Shown: positions 43,800-52,600 of the stretch, in pieces
How the letters are laid out: every line of letters begins with the position of its first letter
Position numbering within the stretch: position 1 is the stretch's first letter
Origin: 2-12-FULL-60-19 sp041483675
GTDB taxonomy: Bacteria > Desulfobacterota > Binatia > UBA9968
NCBI GenBank assembly: GCA_041483675.1
Contig: JBGPGE010000001.1
Coordinates: 1-64,000, forward strand
Direction: 5' to 3'
DNA length: 64,000 nt
Translations under genes and position numbers: made by a program
The notes under the pieces: generated by a model
The model's input: only the letters and a program-made list of their open reading frames with translations
What the model was told of the DNA's origin: nothing
The model's database searches: none

Positions 43800-45029
43800 C
43801 TACTCCAACAACTCGATCTTCGGCGTCAGCGAGAGCACCTTGGAACTGAGACCGTAACGATCGCGGATGTCGCGGGTGATTTCGGCGCTGTACTGGGAGC
43901 AGACCAGAATGTAGTCGGGCGCGTTTTTCTGAAGAACCTCAGGCGGCGACACCGCGGTATCGAGATTCAAAAACTTAAGGCCGTGTTTTCTTCCATCCCG
44001 ATCGACCACTGCCGTCACCCGCTCGGCGAGCAGCGGCGCGAGCGTCAAGAGCGTGATGCCGAAGGAGCCGGCGCCCCAGAGGGCGAGGGTCGATCCCTGG
44101 CGATTCAGCTTTTCAGCGAGAGAAGTCAACTGCGAGAGATAGGCGTCGAACCGGCTCGCGAAATCCTTGGCCTGCCCGACCAACCGCTCGACGCGAGACC
44201 GGTCGTTGGAGATCTCCGGCCTTCCGGACGCTATGCTGCATAAGGCGACTAAATTCCCCGTCTCATCAAACAGCCGCTCGACTTTCAGCCCCGCCCGCTC
44301 CAGACAAACGCGGAGAGAATTGGGCGTGAAAACCGAGAGATGCTCGAAGTGACAAGGGAGACCCAAGGGATTGTGCTCGACGAAATAGGCCCCGTTGGGC
44401 GTCTCGATAGCGACGAAGCCGTCCGCCCGAACACACTCGCGCGCAGCCGCCGCAAACTTCACGGGATCGTCGAGATGCTCGATCAGGTGGCGATTGATCA
44501 CCGCGCCGAAGCTGCCGCGATCGAACAGCTCGGGTGAAAAGAATTCGCGGACGATCGGAATGCCTCGCTGCTCGCCGATCTTCGCCCCTTCGCTAGGATC
44601 GCAGCCGAGCACCGAAAACCCCTCTTTGGCGAGCTGCAGGAGTAGATAGCCGTCGTAGCAGCCGATCTCCAGGATGCGCGCTCCCGCTGGCAGCCGCGGC
44701 TTGATGTTCTCTTTGAACACGGCGACAAATTCATCCGCGTCCTCAGTGGCGAAGCCCAGCTCCAGCTTGGATAGATAGGTGGTGTAGAGGCTGCGATAGA
44801 GGTCCTGAAGCATGTCGTCGCTCGGTCTCGACAGCAGAAGAAAATGGCCGCAATCGCGACAAATGCCCAGCCTGAGCGGTAAAGTGGGCGAAATATTCTT
44901 GCTTTTCAGCTCGGCGATCCCCGCGTCGGAGATCGGCCGCAGCACCAGGGGAAATTGCGGAAACGCGCAGACCGGCTCGATATTTTTGCCGCGGCAGACA
45001 TTACACTCGTGGACATCCAGTAGTTTCAT
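43800..45029 (-). CDS. Sugar C-methyltransferase-like SAM enzyme with zinc-binding N-terminus
   Basis: 409 residues from the ATG at 45029. Order: Cys-rich zinc part (CNVCRGKNIEPVC...CRDCGHF), SAM-binding Rossmann core with ILEIGCYDGYLLLQLAKEGF, then a C-terminal domain with TLALWGAGSFGITLLTLAPLLAERV typical of the TylC3/NDP-hexose C-methyltransferase group. These add a methyl to a sugar ring carbon. One of three methyltransferases in the locus. A paired-palindrome repeat separates it from the AAC(3)-like gene. Confidence 0.8.
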   Translation of the reverse strand: MKLLDVHECNVCRGKNIEPVCAFPQFPLVLRPISDAGIAELKSKNISPTLPLRLGICRDCGHFLLLSRPSDDMLQDLYRSLYTTYLSKLELGFATEDADEFVAVFKENIKPRLPAGARILEIGCYDGYLLLQLAKEGFSVLGCDPSEGAKIGEQRGIPIVREFFSPELFDRGSFGAVINRHLIEHLDDPVKFAAAARECVRADGFVAIETPNGAYFVEHNPLGLPCHFEHLSVFTPNSLRVCLERAGLKVERLFDETGNLVALCSIASGRPEISNDRSRVERLVGQAKDFASRFDAYLSQLTSLAEKLNRQGSTLALWGAGSFGITLLTLAPLLAERVTAVVDRDGRKHGLKFLNLDTAVSPPEVLQKNAPDYILVCSQYSAEITRDIRDRYGLSSKVLSLTPKIELLE

Positions 45030-45092
45030 AATTTTCCTCTCCGTTCTTGGAACTTGCTCCATTTCACTGGAGGTCGACTACCTCCCCATTCC

Positions 45093-45177
45093 GTCATTCC
45101 CGCGCAAGCGGGAATCCAGTCTTTGCCTCATGGCCCGCTCCGCCACCAGCCTGGATGCCCGCTTTCGCGGGCATGAC
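45093..45177. repeat. Paired-palindrome dispersed repeat, copy 4
   Basis: ATTCCCGC-GCAA-GCGGGAAT, spacer CCAG...CCTGG, ATGCCCGC-TTTC-GCGGGCAT. Nearly identical to copy 2 over its whole length and for some bases beyond, which suggests recent spread. Confidence 0.82.
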
Positions 45178-45232
45178 GGACTTTCGCTTCGCCTAAAGCC
45201 TGCCCCCGACCCGATCGGGGGGCGAGGGGTTT

Positions 45233-46102
45233 CTACCACCCCCGATAAGGACACGAAGCCTCGGCCACCACGCTCCCTTCAAAGTCGTCGATTTCAAAAC
45301 GCCGCCCCAGCCGTTCCAGCATGGGCTCTACCCAGTTTCTCGACTGCTCATCGAGAAGATAAAGGGGGTTCCGGCCGAGACGCTCGGTCCACAAGCGAAC
45401 GAGGCCGCGCGCCGACGCCGCGATGAACCGGCTCCCGTTCGATTCCCACGCGCGGCACACTCCGGCCGAGATCGAATCCAAAAGCAACTTTTCCCAGTCG
45501 TAGTCCAGCCAACGGTTCAACGGGCGGACGTGGTAAAGGAGCAGAATGCGCTGAACCATCCGGTCCGCGCCGATGACTTCGCCCGGAAACCGTTTGTCGT
45601 AGCGGTACAGCGGCCCGCCCGCTGAGCGCTCGACATGATGGATAATCGTCGCGGCGGAAAACGGCGCGCCGTAAAACAGAATCGCGCCGTCCTGCTCGAC
45701 GAGCCTGGCAAACGGCGACCTCGGGCCGAAGGGATCTATTTGCCCCACGCGATCGAACTCCGGGCGCCGCCCTACCCCGGCAAACGAAAACACCGGCGTC
45801 GGTGTGCGCCACCGCGCGACGGTGGTCCGAAAATGTTCCGTCAAGGGGCCAACCTCGGAGACGTCGCTCAAGACGTCGTAACTCCCGGAGCGGGGAAAGC
45901 CATAGTTGAACGCCGGCATCCAGAGTCCCCGCTCCCCGGCGATTTCACGCACGAGATCGACGTGAGCCGTGAGCCACTCATTCCGCCCCGCGGAGACCGG
46001 GAGCAGACGGCCCGCGCGCAACAGGTCCGAGTGAACCAACAAAGGCCCGTCGCCCAATCCGTCGATCAGACGCTCAAGGGTCGTTTTCGGCGTTTCCGTC
46101 AT
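45233..46102 (-). CDS. AAC(3)-family N-acyltransferase (sugar-modifying, not clearly antibiotic)
   Basis: 289 residues from the ATG at 46100-46102, which overlaps the ACP stop as ATGA. GDGPLLVHSDLLRAGRL, LWMPAFNYGFPRSG, and DPFGPRSPFARLVEQDGAILFYGAPFSAATIIHHVE match the aminoglycoside 3-N-acetyltransferase fold, with the acyl-binding HSDL and catalytic His segments. Following FkbH and an acyl carrier protein, it probably moves an acyl group from the carrier to a sugar amine. Confidence 0.78.
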   Translation of the reverse strand: MTETPKTTLERLIDGLGDGPLLVHSDLLRAGRLLPVSAGRNEWLTAHVDLVREIAGERGLWMPAFNYGFPRSGSYDVLSDVSEVGPLTEHFRTTVARWRTPTPVFSFAGVGRRPEFDRVGQIDPFGPRSPFARLVEQDGAILFYGAPFSAATIIHHVERSAGGPLYRYDKRFPGEVIGADRMVQRILLLYHVRPLNRWLDYDWEKLLLDSISAGVCRAWESNGSRFIAASARGLVRLWTERLGRNPLYLLDEQSRNWVEPMLERLGRRFEIDDFEGSVVAEASCPYRGW

Positions 46103-46347
46103 TGCAACAGCGCGCCTTCGCCGCCGAGTTTGGAAGCCAGGGCCTCCACGCTGTCCATCTTCTCGATCTCCTCGGCGCTGAAGTGAACTTGGAACTCTTC
46201 TTCGAGCGCCAAGATAGTGCGCAGGTGATTGAGCGAGTCCCATTTTTCGCAATCGGCGAGCGGCGACTTGAGCGGCACCCGCTCCACGGCGATGGCCAGC
46301 ATATCCGCGACCACCTGCCGGACTTTTTGGATGATGACATTGTTCAT
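46099..46347 (-). CDS. Acyl carrier protein
   Basis: 82 residues. WDSLNHLRTILALEEEFQVHFSAEEIEKMDSVEAL holds the DSL motif whose Ser carries phosphopantetheine. Start (46345-46347) overlaps the FkbH stop as ATGA, and its stop overlaps the AAC(3)-like start in the same way, so the three are translated as a set. A dedicated carrier rather than the fatty-acid one. Confidence 0.88.
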   Translation of the reverse strand: MNNVIIQKVRQVVADMLAIAVERVPLKSPLADCEKWDSLNHLRTILALEEEFQVHFSAEEIEKMDSVEALASKLGGEGALLQ

Positions 46348-48287
46348 GACAGTCCACCTTCGATTTGCACGACGTTCGTTGAATCCATTGCTCTTGACGC
46401 TGATTTCTCCGCCGGCGCCGCCGTTAACGTGAAGTAGTCGGGCATCGCCACGGTCTGCGTCTCTAAATCCAGCTCCCACGTTTCGGCGCCGTTGGCGCTT
46501 TTCTCCACGAGCCGGAAGCCGTGGCCGGGCAGAAGGCCCCGCGCCGGCTCGTTTTTCTTCGTGCGGATAAATTCGGCGATCAGCTTGCGAGCGCCACCAT
46601 GACGCGCCTGTTCGGCGAGATAGGCCAGCAACGCAGTCTCGACGGTCCGGCCGATCACCCGGCAGCTCAGCAGGAAACAATCGATCGCCCAGGCGTCGTC
46701 CCGCGCGCGCGTGATCATGGCCGCGACAACGCCGTTTTCCCCCAGGCGGTCTCCGACCGAGGCGCAGTAAATTTCGACGCCTGGGCGATTCGCCATCTCA
46801 TGCAGTTGCTGCTCGGTATAGCGGCGCGTCGTGAGATTGAACTGGTTGGTCTTTTGCGTCAGTTGCGCGATGCGCTCGGCGTTCGATCGGCTGAGCGGCT
46901 CGATCTTTAGCCGCATGTCGAGCGAACGATAAAAATCTTCGACGGAACCGGCGCTCCGTTCCAGCTCCACGCGGCGCCGCTGCTCGGCGTACATCCGGCC
47001 GCGGCTGCGGTCCTCTTCGGTCAACGACAGCCGCTCGAACGCCGGAAACTCCCTGAGCGCGCGGGCATAACCCAACGGCTCCGCGGGCAGGTCGATGACG
47101 AAGACCTCCGCCATTTCGCGGCGCACGCGATCGCGCTCCACCGGGTTGTCGTCCAGAAACGCCAGCGCCTCCGTTCCGATATTCAGCTCCGCGGCGAGCT
47201 CTTTCAGATTGGCGGCTTTGTCCTGCCAGTTGATGCGCAGCGCCGCGAAATGGCGCGGCCTGAGCAACATTCCCGGATGCTTCTCCAGCGCCTCCAACGC
47301 CTCGGCAAAATTGTTTTTGCTGCAAACGGCCAGGATGATTCCGCGCTGGTAGAGATCGAGGATCGCCCTCTGAAGCGCCAGGTAAGGCGCGCCCGGCAGC
47401 TCTTTCCCGACTTTGATGCCGTCGATGCCGTCCTCGCCGACCACGCCGCCCCAAAGGGTATTGTCGAGATCGACGACCAAAGCCTTCGCCACCCGCCCCG
47501 AGAGCGGCAGCAAAAAGCGGAGATATTCGGCGGCTAGAGCCGGGAGGAAAGTCGCGCGAATCGGCAACCGCGCCGTGAGCCACTTTTCTTCATCGTGCCA
47601 GTTGAGCCGGCCGTGGCGGGAAACCAGCGCATCGTAATCCAAAACCGAGACTCCCGCGACGCTCTGCGCGATCCGGGCGAGGCCGTGATTGAGCCGGTGG
47701 ATCGCCTCCGCCTGTCCCTCGACCTGCGCGTCAAGAATGCCGGCACACGGGTACGCAGGCAACTCAAGGGAGTGAACGATGAGATTGGCCCTGCTGTATT
47801 TGCGAAAGCTCTCGATCCAGCGATGGAGGTCGGTCAAGGTCGATTCGATCAGGCTTTGCACCGCATCGGCGCCGAGCTCGGCGAAGTTGTTCCACAGCGC
47901 CGGCACGATGTCCCGCGCCTGAAGCGCCAGCACGGCGGTGTCGGGAGCGAACCGGTAGAGGCGGCTTTGCGGATCGAGCATCTCCTGCGCGTAGGCGTTG
48001 AAGTCGCCGATCTGAACGTCGAGATCCAGCCCCGACACAAACGCTTGTGCCTGCAACAGCGGCGCCAGCGGCTCAAGCGTGAACGAGCGCAAGAAAAATA
48101 CTTTGTGGCGGACGAGCGGCAGGTCGGCCCGTAGTTCACCGGCGCGGCTCAGGATATAGCTCGCCGTCCTGCTGGAAGGCTGCTCATGCCAGATTCGCCC
48201 CAGCCAATAGGCCGCGCGACGAAAGTCGCCGGCGGCGATCGCCGCTGCTACTTCATCTCTCGGCTGAGTTTCATTTGCTGACTGCAC
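46344..48287 (-). CDS. FkbH-like protein (HAD-IIIC phosphatase domain with GNAT-like C-terminus)
   Basis: 647 residues. A SGNH-like N-terminal part (about 55-250) precedes the HAD-IIIC core (KALVVDLDNTLWGGVVGEDG, AVCSKNNF, AFLDDNPVERD), then a GNAT-like region (TQKTNQFNLTTRRYTEQQL, DCFLLSCRVIGRTVETALLAYL). FkbH proteins load a glyceryl unit from 1,3-bisphosphoglycerate onto an ACP in polyketide pathways; homologues sit in surface-sugar loci. Here the ACP gene follows with an ATGA overlap. The start overlaps the DUF4910 gene by 17 bases. Confidence 0.87.
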   Translation of the reverse strand: MQSANETQPRDEVAAAIAAGDFRRAAYWLGRIWHEQPSSRTASYILSRAGELRADLPLVRHKVFFLRSFTLEPLAPLLQAQAFVSGLDLDVQIGDFNAYAQEMLDPQSRLYRFAPDTAVLALQARDIVPALWNNFAELGADAVQSLIESTLTDLHRWIESFRKYSRANLIVHSLELPAYPCAGILDAQVEGQAEAIHRLNHGLARIAQSVAGVSVLDYDALVSRHGRLNWHDEEKWLTARLPIRATFLPALAAEYLRFLLPLSGRVAKALVVDLDNTLWGGVVGEDGIDGIKVGKELPGAPYLALQRAILDLYQRGIILAVCSKNNFAEALEALEKHPGMLLRPRHFAALRINWQDKAANLKELAAELNIGTEALAFLDDNPVERDRVRREMAEVFVIDLPAEPLGYARALREFPAFERLSLTEEDRSRGRMYAEQRRRVELERSAGSVEDFYRSLDMRLKIEPLSRSNAERIAQLTQKTNQFNLTTRRYTEQQLHEMANRPGVEIYCASVGDRLGENGVVAAMITRARDDAWAIDCFLLSCRVIGRTVETALLAYLAEQARHGGARKLIAEFIRTKKNEPARGLLPGHGFRLVEKSANGAETWELDLETQTVAMPDYFTLTAAPAEKSASRAMDSTNVVQIEGGLS

Positions 48288-49665
48288 GTTTCACCCCGCC
48301 CCTATAAAAGCGGCTGCGGCGCGATTCGCCGCGCGCCCATGTTTCATCAATACTCTCCAGCAGCGCGGCGGCTTTCAACTCCTCCGCCACGGCAATGAGT
48401 GTCTGGATGGGTTGGCCGGACCGCTCGGCAATCGACAGCAGATCGTGTTGACCGTCGGCCAGATTGAGCAGCCAGAACATCGCCCGGTCCCGCTCGACCA
48501 AGCCTTTCTGCGCTCCGAGATTCGAGAAGAGCCCCCGTTTTCCCAACTGCGGCTCGCCGCGCTGCACGGTATTTCGCCAACGGACGTTCGCCTCCAGCGC
48601 CGCGACAATCGACTTGTAGGCTTCCACCGAACCGGCGAGCGCGTCAAAGTCGATGCGCGTCTTGTTGTCGAGCGAGGTATGGTATTCGGGATAGCGGACA
48701 TACCTCGTCCTCATCAGCGACCCTACGGGCAGGTCGAACCCGGGGGAGCAATACTGGCGCTCATCGCTTCCTTCATAGGGATCGAAGTCGATGATCTCGT
48801 GGGGGCCAAAGTCTCGCAGCACCGTCGTGGCGGCGCGGTCGGCAAGCGAATCTCCCCGGCGCGACTTCTTGTAGGTGAACCGGTCGCGAATCCCGACGCA
48901 GGTGATCACGTAGCCTGCGGCCAGATGTTTCTTTAGGCGATCTCCCCGCGCGGTGAGATAACAGATCGAGCCGATGGTTTCGGGCAAAACGACGAACCGG
49001 TAGCTGTAGCGGCGGCGCGGCATGGCGGCGAGAGACTCATAGAGAAACGCCGTCACCAGCGGGCCGGACAACTCGTTGTTGGCGAGCGAGGGATGGCAGA
49101 GATAGGTGGAGAATAAGATTTCCTCCTCCGTCTCGCCGGGGAGCAGCGCCTCGCCCACCTCCACGTGGCCGGGTTTGAGCTCCGTATCCACCACGACGTG
49201 GTATCTCCCCTCGGGAAGAGAGCGGAGTTCGTTATCCGTCAGGCAAAAGCCCCAGTGTTTTTTGTAGTACGAAGTGAGATACGGGATCGCGTCGGGCTGC
49301 TCGGGCAGCGAATAGAGATGCGGGCGCAGCTCATCGAGCGTCAAAGTGCCGGAGAAAGGGATCGAGTAGTTGAGCAAGTGGAGGTTGTTGACTTTGAAGC
49401 CGGCGCGCTTGACGCCATTGGGATCGATCAGGTAGGCGTCGCGCGCGAGCCATTCCTCCGGCACCGTCCAGTCGAAGACTTTTTGGCCGGTGGGGAATTT
49501 CAGCCGTGCGGTCGGCATGATTTTGGAGACGATGTCCAGCGACTCACGATAGCCGGGTCCGGCGATGCTGCGGCAGATCGGCCATAAGCGGTCGAAATAC
49601 CACTCCATCCGCTCTACGGTGCTTGAAGCCGACTGTTGTTCCATTGCCTGAGCCGTTCTCGCCAT
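48271..49665 (-). CDS. DUF4910 / M28 aminopeptidase-like protein
   Basis: 464 residues. DUF2172-type N-terminal half (MEWYFDRLWPICRSIAGPGYRESL) and a zinc-peptidase-like core (STYLCHPSLANNELSGPLV, SDERQYCSPGFDLPVGSLMR, YPEYHTSLDN), followed by a winged-helix-like tail. Such proteins are frequent in nonulosonate, O-antigen and other sugar loci with unknown role; deacylation of an amino sugar is one idea. It lies 4 bases after the AsnB-like gene. Confidence 0.82.
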   Translation of the reverse strand: MARTAQAMEQQSASSTVERMEWYFDRLWPICRSIAGPGYRESLDIVSKIMPTARLKFPTGQKVFDWTVPEEWLARDAYLIDPNGVKRAGFKVNNLHLLNYSIPFSGTLTLDELRPHLYSLPEQPDAIPYLTSYYKKHWGFCLTDNELRSLPEGRYHVVVDTELKPGHVEVGEALLPGETEEEILFSTYLCHPSLANNELSGPLVTAFLYESLAAMPRRRYSYRFVVLPETIGSICYLTARGDRLKKHLAAGYVITCVGIRDRFTYKKSRRGDSLADRAATTVLRDFGPHEIIDFDPYEGSDERQYCSPGFDLPVGSLMRTRYVRYPEYHTSLDNKTRIDFDALAGSVEAYKSIVAALEANVRWRNTVQRGEPQLGKRGLFSNLGAQKGLVERDRAMFWLLNLADGQHDLLSIAERSGQPIQTLIAVAEELKAAALLESIDETWARGESRRSRFYRGGVKRAVSK

Positions 49666-49669
49666 TTTG

Positions 49670-51646
49670 CTAATCTCCCGCCACGGCTTGAAGCTGCACC
49701 GAATCGGCGGAAAAACGCTCCCGCGAGCGTTCGCCGTCCCGGACGTCGTCCACGCAGGCGCGGAACCACAGTTCCAGGTTTACCAACTGCCAGAGAAACA
49801 TCATGTGATTTTCCTGCTGGCGTCCACTGGTCACGATCTCGTAGTGCTCGCGGAGAATTTTTTCCACCTTGCCCACCCGGTAAACACCGCGCTCGCGAAA
49901 GCGGCGCGAGCGGATGAGATCGTTGAGCGGCTCACGACTCTCCACGGCGAACCAGAGATGGGCCGGCGCGTTCCAGCCGGTCTTTTTGATTCGCGTTCTC
50001 GTCTCCTCCGGCAGGACGCCCTTCATCGCCCGGCGGAGCAGATGTTTGGTGATGCCGTCGCGGATTTTCAAGTGGCCGGGGACGCGGAACATAAACTCGA
50101 CCAGACGATAGTCGAGAAACGGAAGAAAATTTTCCAGGCCGAACGCCGCGGTCTGGCGGTCCTCGGCGCGAAGACAGCAGGGCATCGTCTCCCGCGTGAG
50201 GTCCTGGTAGGCGCGGTTTTTGAGATAGCTCCAGAATGGCTGCTCCATCGCCGGCAGAAAATTCTTGAGCTCGTAATAGCCGGAATCGAGCGTCGCGTAG
50301 TAGCGTTTGAGCCGCCGCGGATCGGGGAGGCAGCGGCCGGGGATCAGCGGATCGACCATGCACTTGAGCCCCTCTTCCATCACGGCAAGGTTTTTTCGAT
50401 AGATCGGATGGTCGTGATATTTGGCCCACAGGGCGACTTCCCGCTCCAGCTCCGCCTCTTTCCCGGCGGCGCGGAGATCGGCGAAGTGGAAAAAATAGTA
50501 TTCGTACTCGCCGGCGTTGAGCTCGTCGCCGCCCAACCCGCCGAACAGCCCGCCGAAGCCGCGCTCCCGCACTTCGCGACAGAGCAGATAGTGCGACAGC
50601 CAGGTGGCTGTGGCGACCGGCTCGTCATGCAGCCGCACCATCTCGTCCACCAGGCGAAAGATATCCGGCCCGTCGATCTTCACCGACAGCCAAGAGTCAA
50701 CGGCGGCGGCGAGCATGCTGCGGATCTCGTCCGTCTCGTCGTAAGTCTTGTCCGTATAGACGCTGGAAAAAGCCGTCTGGCGATTTCCGGTCTGCGATAC
50801 CGCCGAGATCAGGACCGAAGAGGAATCCATGCCGCCGGAGAGTGTGAAAGCGGGTCTGCTCGCCCGCCGCAAGCGGATTTTCACCGCGTCGAACAACAGC
50901 TCGCGATAGGCCGCCGCCAGGTCCTCTTCGCTTTCCCCGTAATCGGGCTGCTCGGCCAGGTCCCAGTAGCGAAATACCCTCGCGTCGTTTCCTTTCAAGT
51001 GGAGCATCGCGCCCGCGGGCAACTGGGCGATCCCCTCGTAGGGAGATTTCTCCGGGTCGTTGTCGAAGTAGCGGTAGTGCGCGGCGGCGAACAGCGCGAC
51101 AAATTTCCGGTTCGGCGCGGCTTCGGCGCCCGGCAAAGTCAACAGCGCGCGCGGCCGGGAAGCAAAAGCAAACTGCCTGTCCTGAGCGCAGTCGAAGGGA
51201 TCTTTTCCCTGGCGATAGTAGAGCGGCTTCAGTCCCAGCCGGTCGCGCCCGAGCCACAACGTGCGATCGCGAAAGTCGTAGAGCGCGACGGCGAAATCGC
51301 CGTTGAGCTTTTTAAGAGTGCCGCCGAAGCCGTGCTGTAGATAAAGCTCGGCCACCAGCTCGGCATCGCTCTTCTTTCCATTGGCCGAGCCGTTCAGCTC
51401 GGCTCGATTGTAAATGCAACCATCGAGCACGACGGCGATCTGCGGCTCGTCCCGCCGCGACATCGCGCGGCGAGAGAAAAACGCTCCGCCGAGACTTTTC
51501 CCGACCCAGCCGAGCGCGCTCGGGCCGTCGCTGTCCGCAGCGATCTCCCCCGACGTCCCCAAGCCCATCGCCACCAGCATGTCGGTGAGCAGCCTGGAAT
51601 TCTCCCGGCTATCCCTTGCGTTTACGATCCCCGCGATTCTAGACAT
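49670..51646 (-). CDS. Asparagine synthase-like protein lacking the glutaminase Cys
   Basis: 658 residues. N-terminal Ntn-like domain begins MSRIAGIVNARD; the Cys that starts active glutamine-dependent enzymes (MCGI) is Ser. The synthetase half has the PP-loop SGGMDSSSVL and downstream helical motifs of AsnB. So it may form an amide with free ammonia or another amine, or do a beta-lactam-synthetase-like ring closure. Residues about 149-157 (DPFDCAQDR) are coded by a dispersed DNA repeat inserted in frame. Start is 17 bases after a heptad repeat. Contrast the complete AsnB at 55070. Confidence 0.85.
   Translation of the reverse strand: MSRIAGIVNARDSRENSRLLTDMLVAMGLGTSGEIAADSDGPSALGWVGKSLGGAFFSRRAMSRRDEPQIAVVLDGCIYNRAELNGSANGKKSDAELVAELYLQHGFGGTLKKLNGDFAVALYDFRDRTLWLGRDRLGLKPLYYRQGKDPFDCAQDRQFAFASRPRALLTLPGAEAAPNRKFVALFAAAHYRYFDNDPEKSPYEGIAQLPAGAMLHLKGNDARVFRYWDLAEQPDYGESEEDLAAAYRELLFDAVKIRLRRASRPAFTLSGGMDSSSVLISAVSQTGNRQTAFSSVYTDKTYDETDEIRSMLAAAVDSWLSVKIDGPDIFRLVDEMVRLHDEPVATATWLSHYLLCREVRERGFGGLFGGLGGDELNAGEYEYYFFHFADLRAAGKEAELEREVALWAKYHDHPIYRKNLAVMEEGLKCMVDPLIPGRCLPDPRRLKRYYATLDSGYYELKNFLPAMEQPFWSYLKNRAYQDLTRETMPCCLRAEDRQTAAFGLENFLPFLDYRLVEFMFRVPGHLKIRDGITKHLLRRAMKGVLPEETRTRIKKTGWNAPAHLWFAVESREPLNDLIRSRRFRERGVYRVGKVEKILREHYEIVTSGRQQENHMMFLWQLVNLELWFRACVDDVRDGERSRERFSADSVQLQAVAGD
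51177..51199. repeat. CTGTCCTGAGC-CAGTCGAAGGG repeat inside CDS
   Basis: Same 23-base element as 3031-3053 with one change, here inside the AsnB-like reading frame, adding the peptide PFDCAQDR in the Ntn domain. Confidence 0.85.
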
Positions 51647-51662
51647 AATCTGTTATCCCTTG

Positions 51663-51727
51663 GCTAAGAGCTTAGAGTTGAGAGCTTAGAGCTTTCGGCC
51701 CTTAGCTCTTAGCTCTCGGCTCTTAGC
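51663..51727. repeat. Inverted heptanucleotide repeat between methyltransferase and AsnB-like genes
   Basis: Units GAGCTTA, GAGTTGA, GAGCTTA, GAGCTTT, then the reverse class CTTAGCT, CTTAGCT, CTCGGCT, CTTAGC. The ends GCTAAGAGC/GCTCTTAGC are inverted and can pair. Occupies most of the 86-base intercistronic gap. Confidence 0.8.
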
Positions 51728-51732
51728 ATTCC

Positions 51733-52485
51733 TTACTTCACACCGTACACGATCCACATGCTCTGCTGATATTCGCCGTAGCCGCGCCGCTCGGCATCCT
51801 CCTTCGGCAAGTAGTAGGTAGTGAGACACGGGTCGATGACGGAAAAGCCTTTCAGCAGGTCGAAATATTCCTCGCGCGAAAAAAAATGCGACAGACCGAT
51901 GTTGGTGAGATAGTAGCCGGAGCGGCGGTCCTGGAGCATCAAGCTGCCGGGGTCGTCGGGAAGCTGCGCGCCCTTTTTCTGCCGGAAGACCGTGTGGCCC
52001 CGGTCGAGCATGTAGCCGGCGAACAGGCCGCCCGGCTTGAGCAGCCGGCGAACCTCCCCGAAGGCCGACGCGCGGTCGGCGCGGCTCAGATGTTGAAAGA
52101 CGCAGGACTCGAAGATGCCGTCGAACGAGCCGTCGGGAAACGGCACCTCTGTAACCGATCCCTGGATCAGCTTGCCGACGCGGTCGCGCAGCCGCGGCCG
52201 GCGCAGGTTCTGCTCGCAAAGGCCCAGCGCCGTCGGCGAGATGTCGATGCCACTGACTTCGATTCCTTTTTCGGCGAGCCAGACGAGATTCGGCCCGGCG
52301 CCGCAGCCCATTTCGAGAAAACTCAGATGTCTCATCTGAGCCGGCGTGTACCTCGATCTCAGATAGTACGACGCCGTACGCACCAGCGCCTCGACGGGCG
52401 CGGTATTGTACGACTGATCCGTGATCTGGGCGGCGAACGATTCCTCCCAGGTCTGTTCCATTGCTTCGGCTGTGGCCGTTCTCAT
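51733..52485 (-). CDS. SAM-dependent methyltransferase 1
   Basis: 250 residues. LSFLEMGCGAGPNLVWLAEKGIEVSGIDISPTALGLC is motif I and II of class I methyltransferases, GSFDGIFESCVFQHLSRADRASAFGEVRRLLKPGGLFAGYML motif post-I to III. Target may be a sugar or a small acyl group in this pathway; O-methylation is the most common for the family. Preceded by a CCCTCTCCC-type hairpin and followed by a heptad repeat, so coupling with neighbours is through repeats rather than direct overlap. Confidence 0.82.
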   Translation of the reverse strand: MRTATAEAMEQTWEESFAAQITDQSYNTAPVEALVRTASYYLRSRYTPAQMRHLSFLEMGCGAGPNLVWLAEKGIEVSGIDISPTALGLCEQNLRRPRLRDRVGKLIQGSVTEVPFPDGSFDGIFESCVFQHLSRADRASAFGEVRRLLKPGGLFAGYMLDRGHTVFRQKKGAQLPDDPGSLMLQDRRSGYYLTNIGLSHFFSREEYFDLLKGFSVIDPCLTTYYLPKEDAERRGYGEYQQSMWIVYGVK

Positions 52486-52553
52486 GACTGTTCTCCTCTT
52501 CCTGATCCATCCATAAGACGGACTCGTTTCGTCGTCGCCTTCGGGTCTCCGTT

Positions 52554-52600
52554 CCCTCTCCCTAACCCTCTCCCTGTGGGAGAGGGAATGGGTGAGGGGT
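52554..52600. repeat. CCCTCTCCC hairpin repeat at the 3' end of methyltransferase 2
   Basis: Second copy of the hairpin at 10143-10187. On the minus strand it codes the last residues of methyltransferase 2 (LTPHPFPLPQGEG) and supplies its TAG stop at 52562-52564, so it has replaced the original C-terminus. Confidence 0.75.

Noticed and set aside
45233..46102. Aminoglycoside resistance gene
   Set aside because: The fold is AAC(3)-like, but the operon position after FkbH and ACP points to sugar acylation instead of antibiotic resistance.
49667..51340. Open frame of 557 codons on the plus strand
   Set aside because: Antisense to the AsnB-like gene; no recognisable motif and shadow composition.
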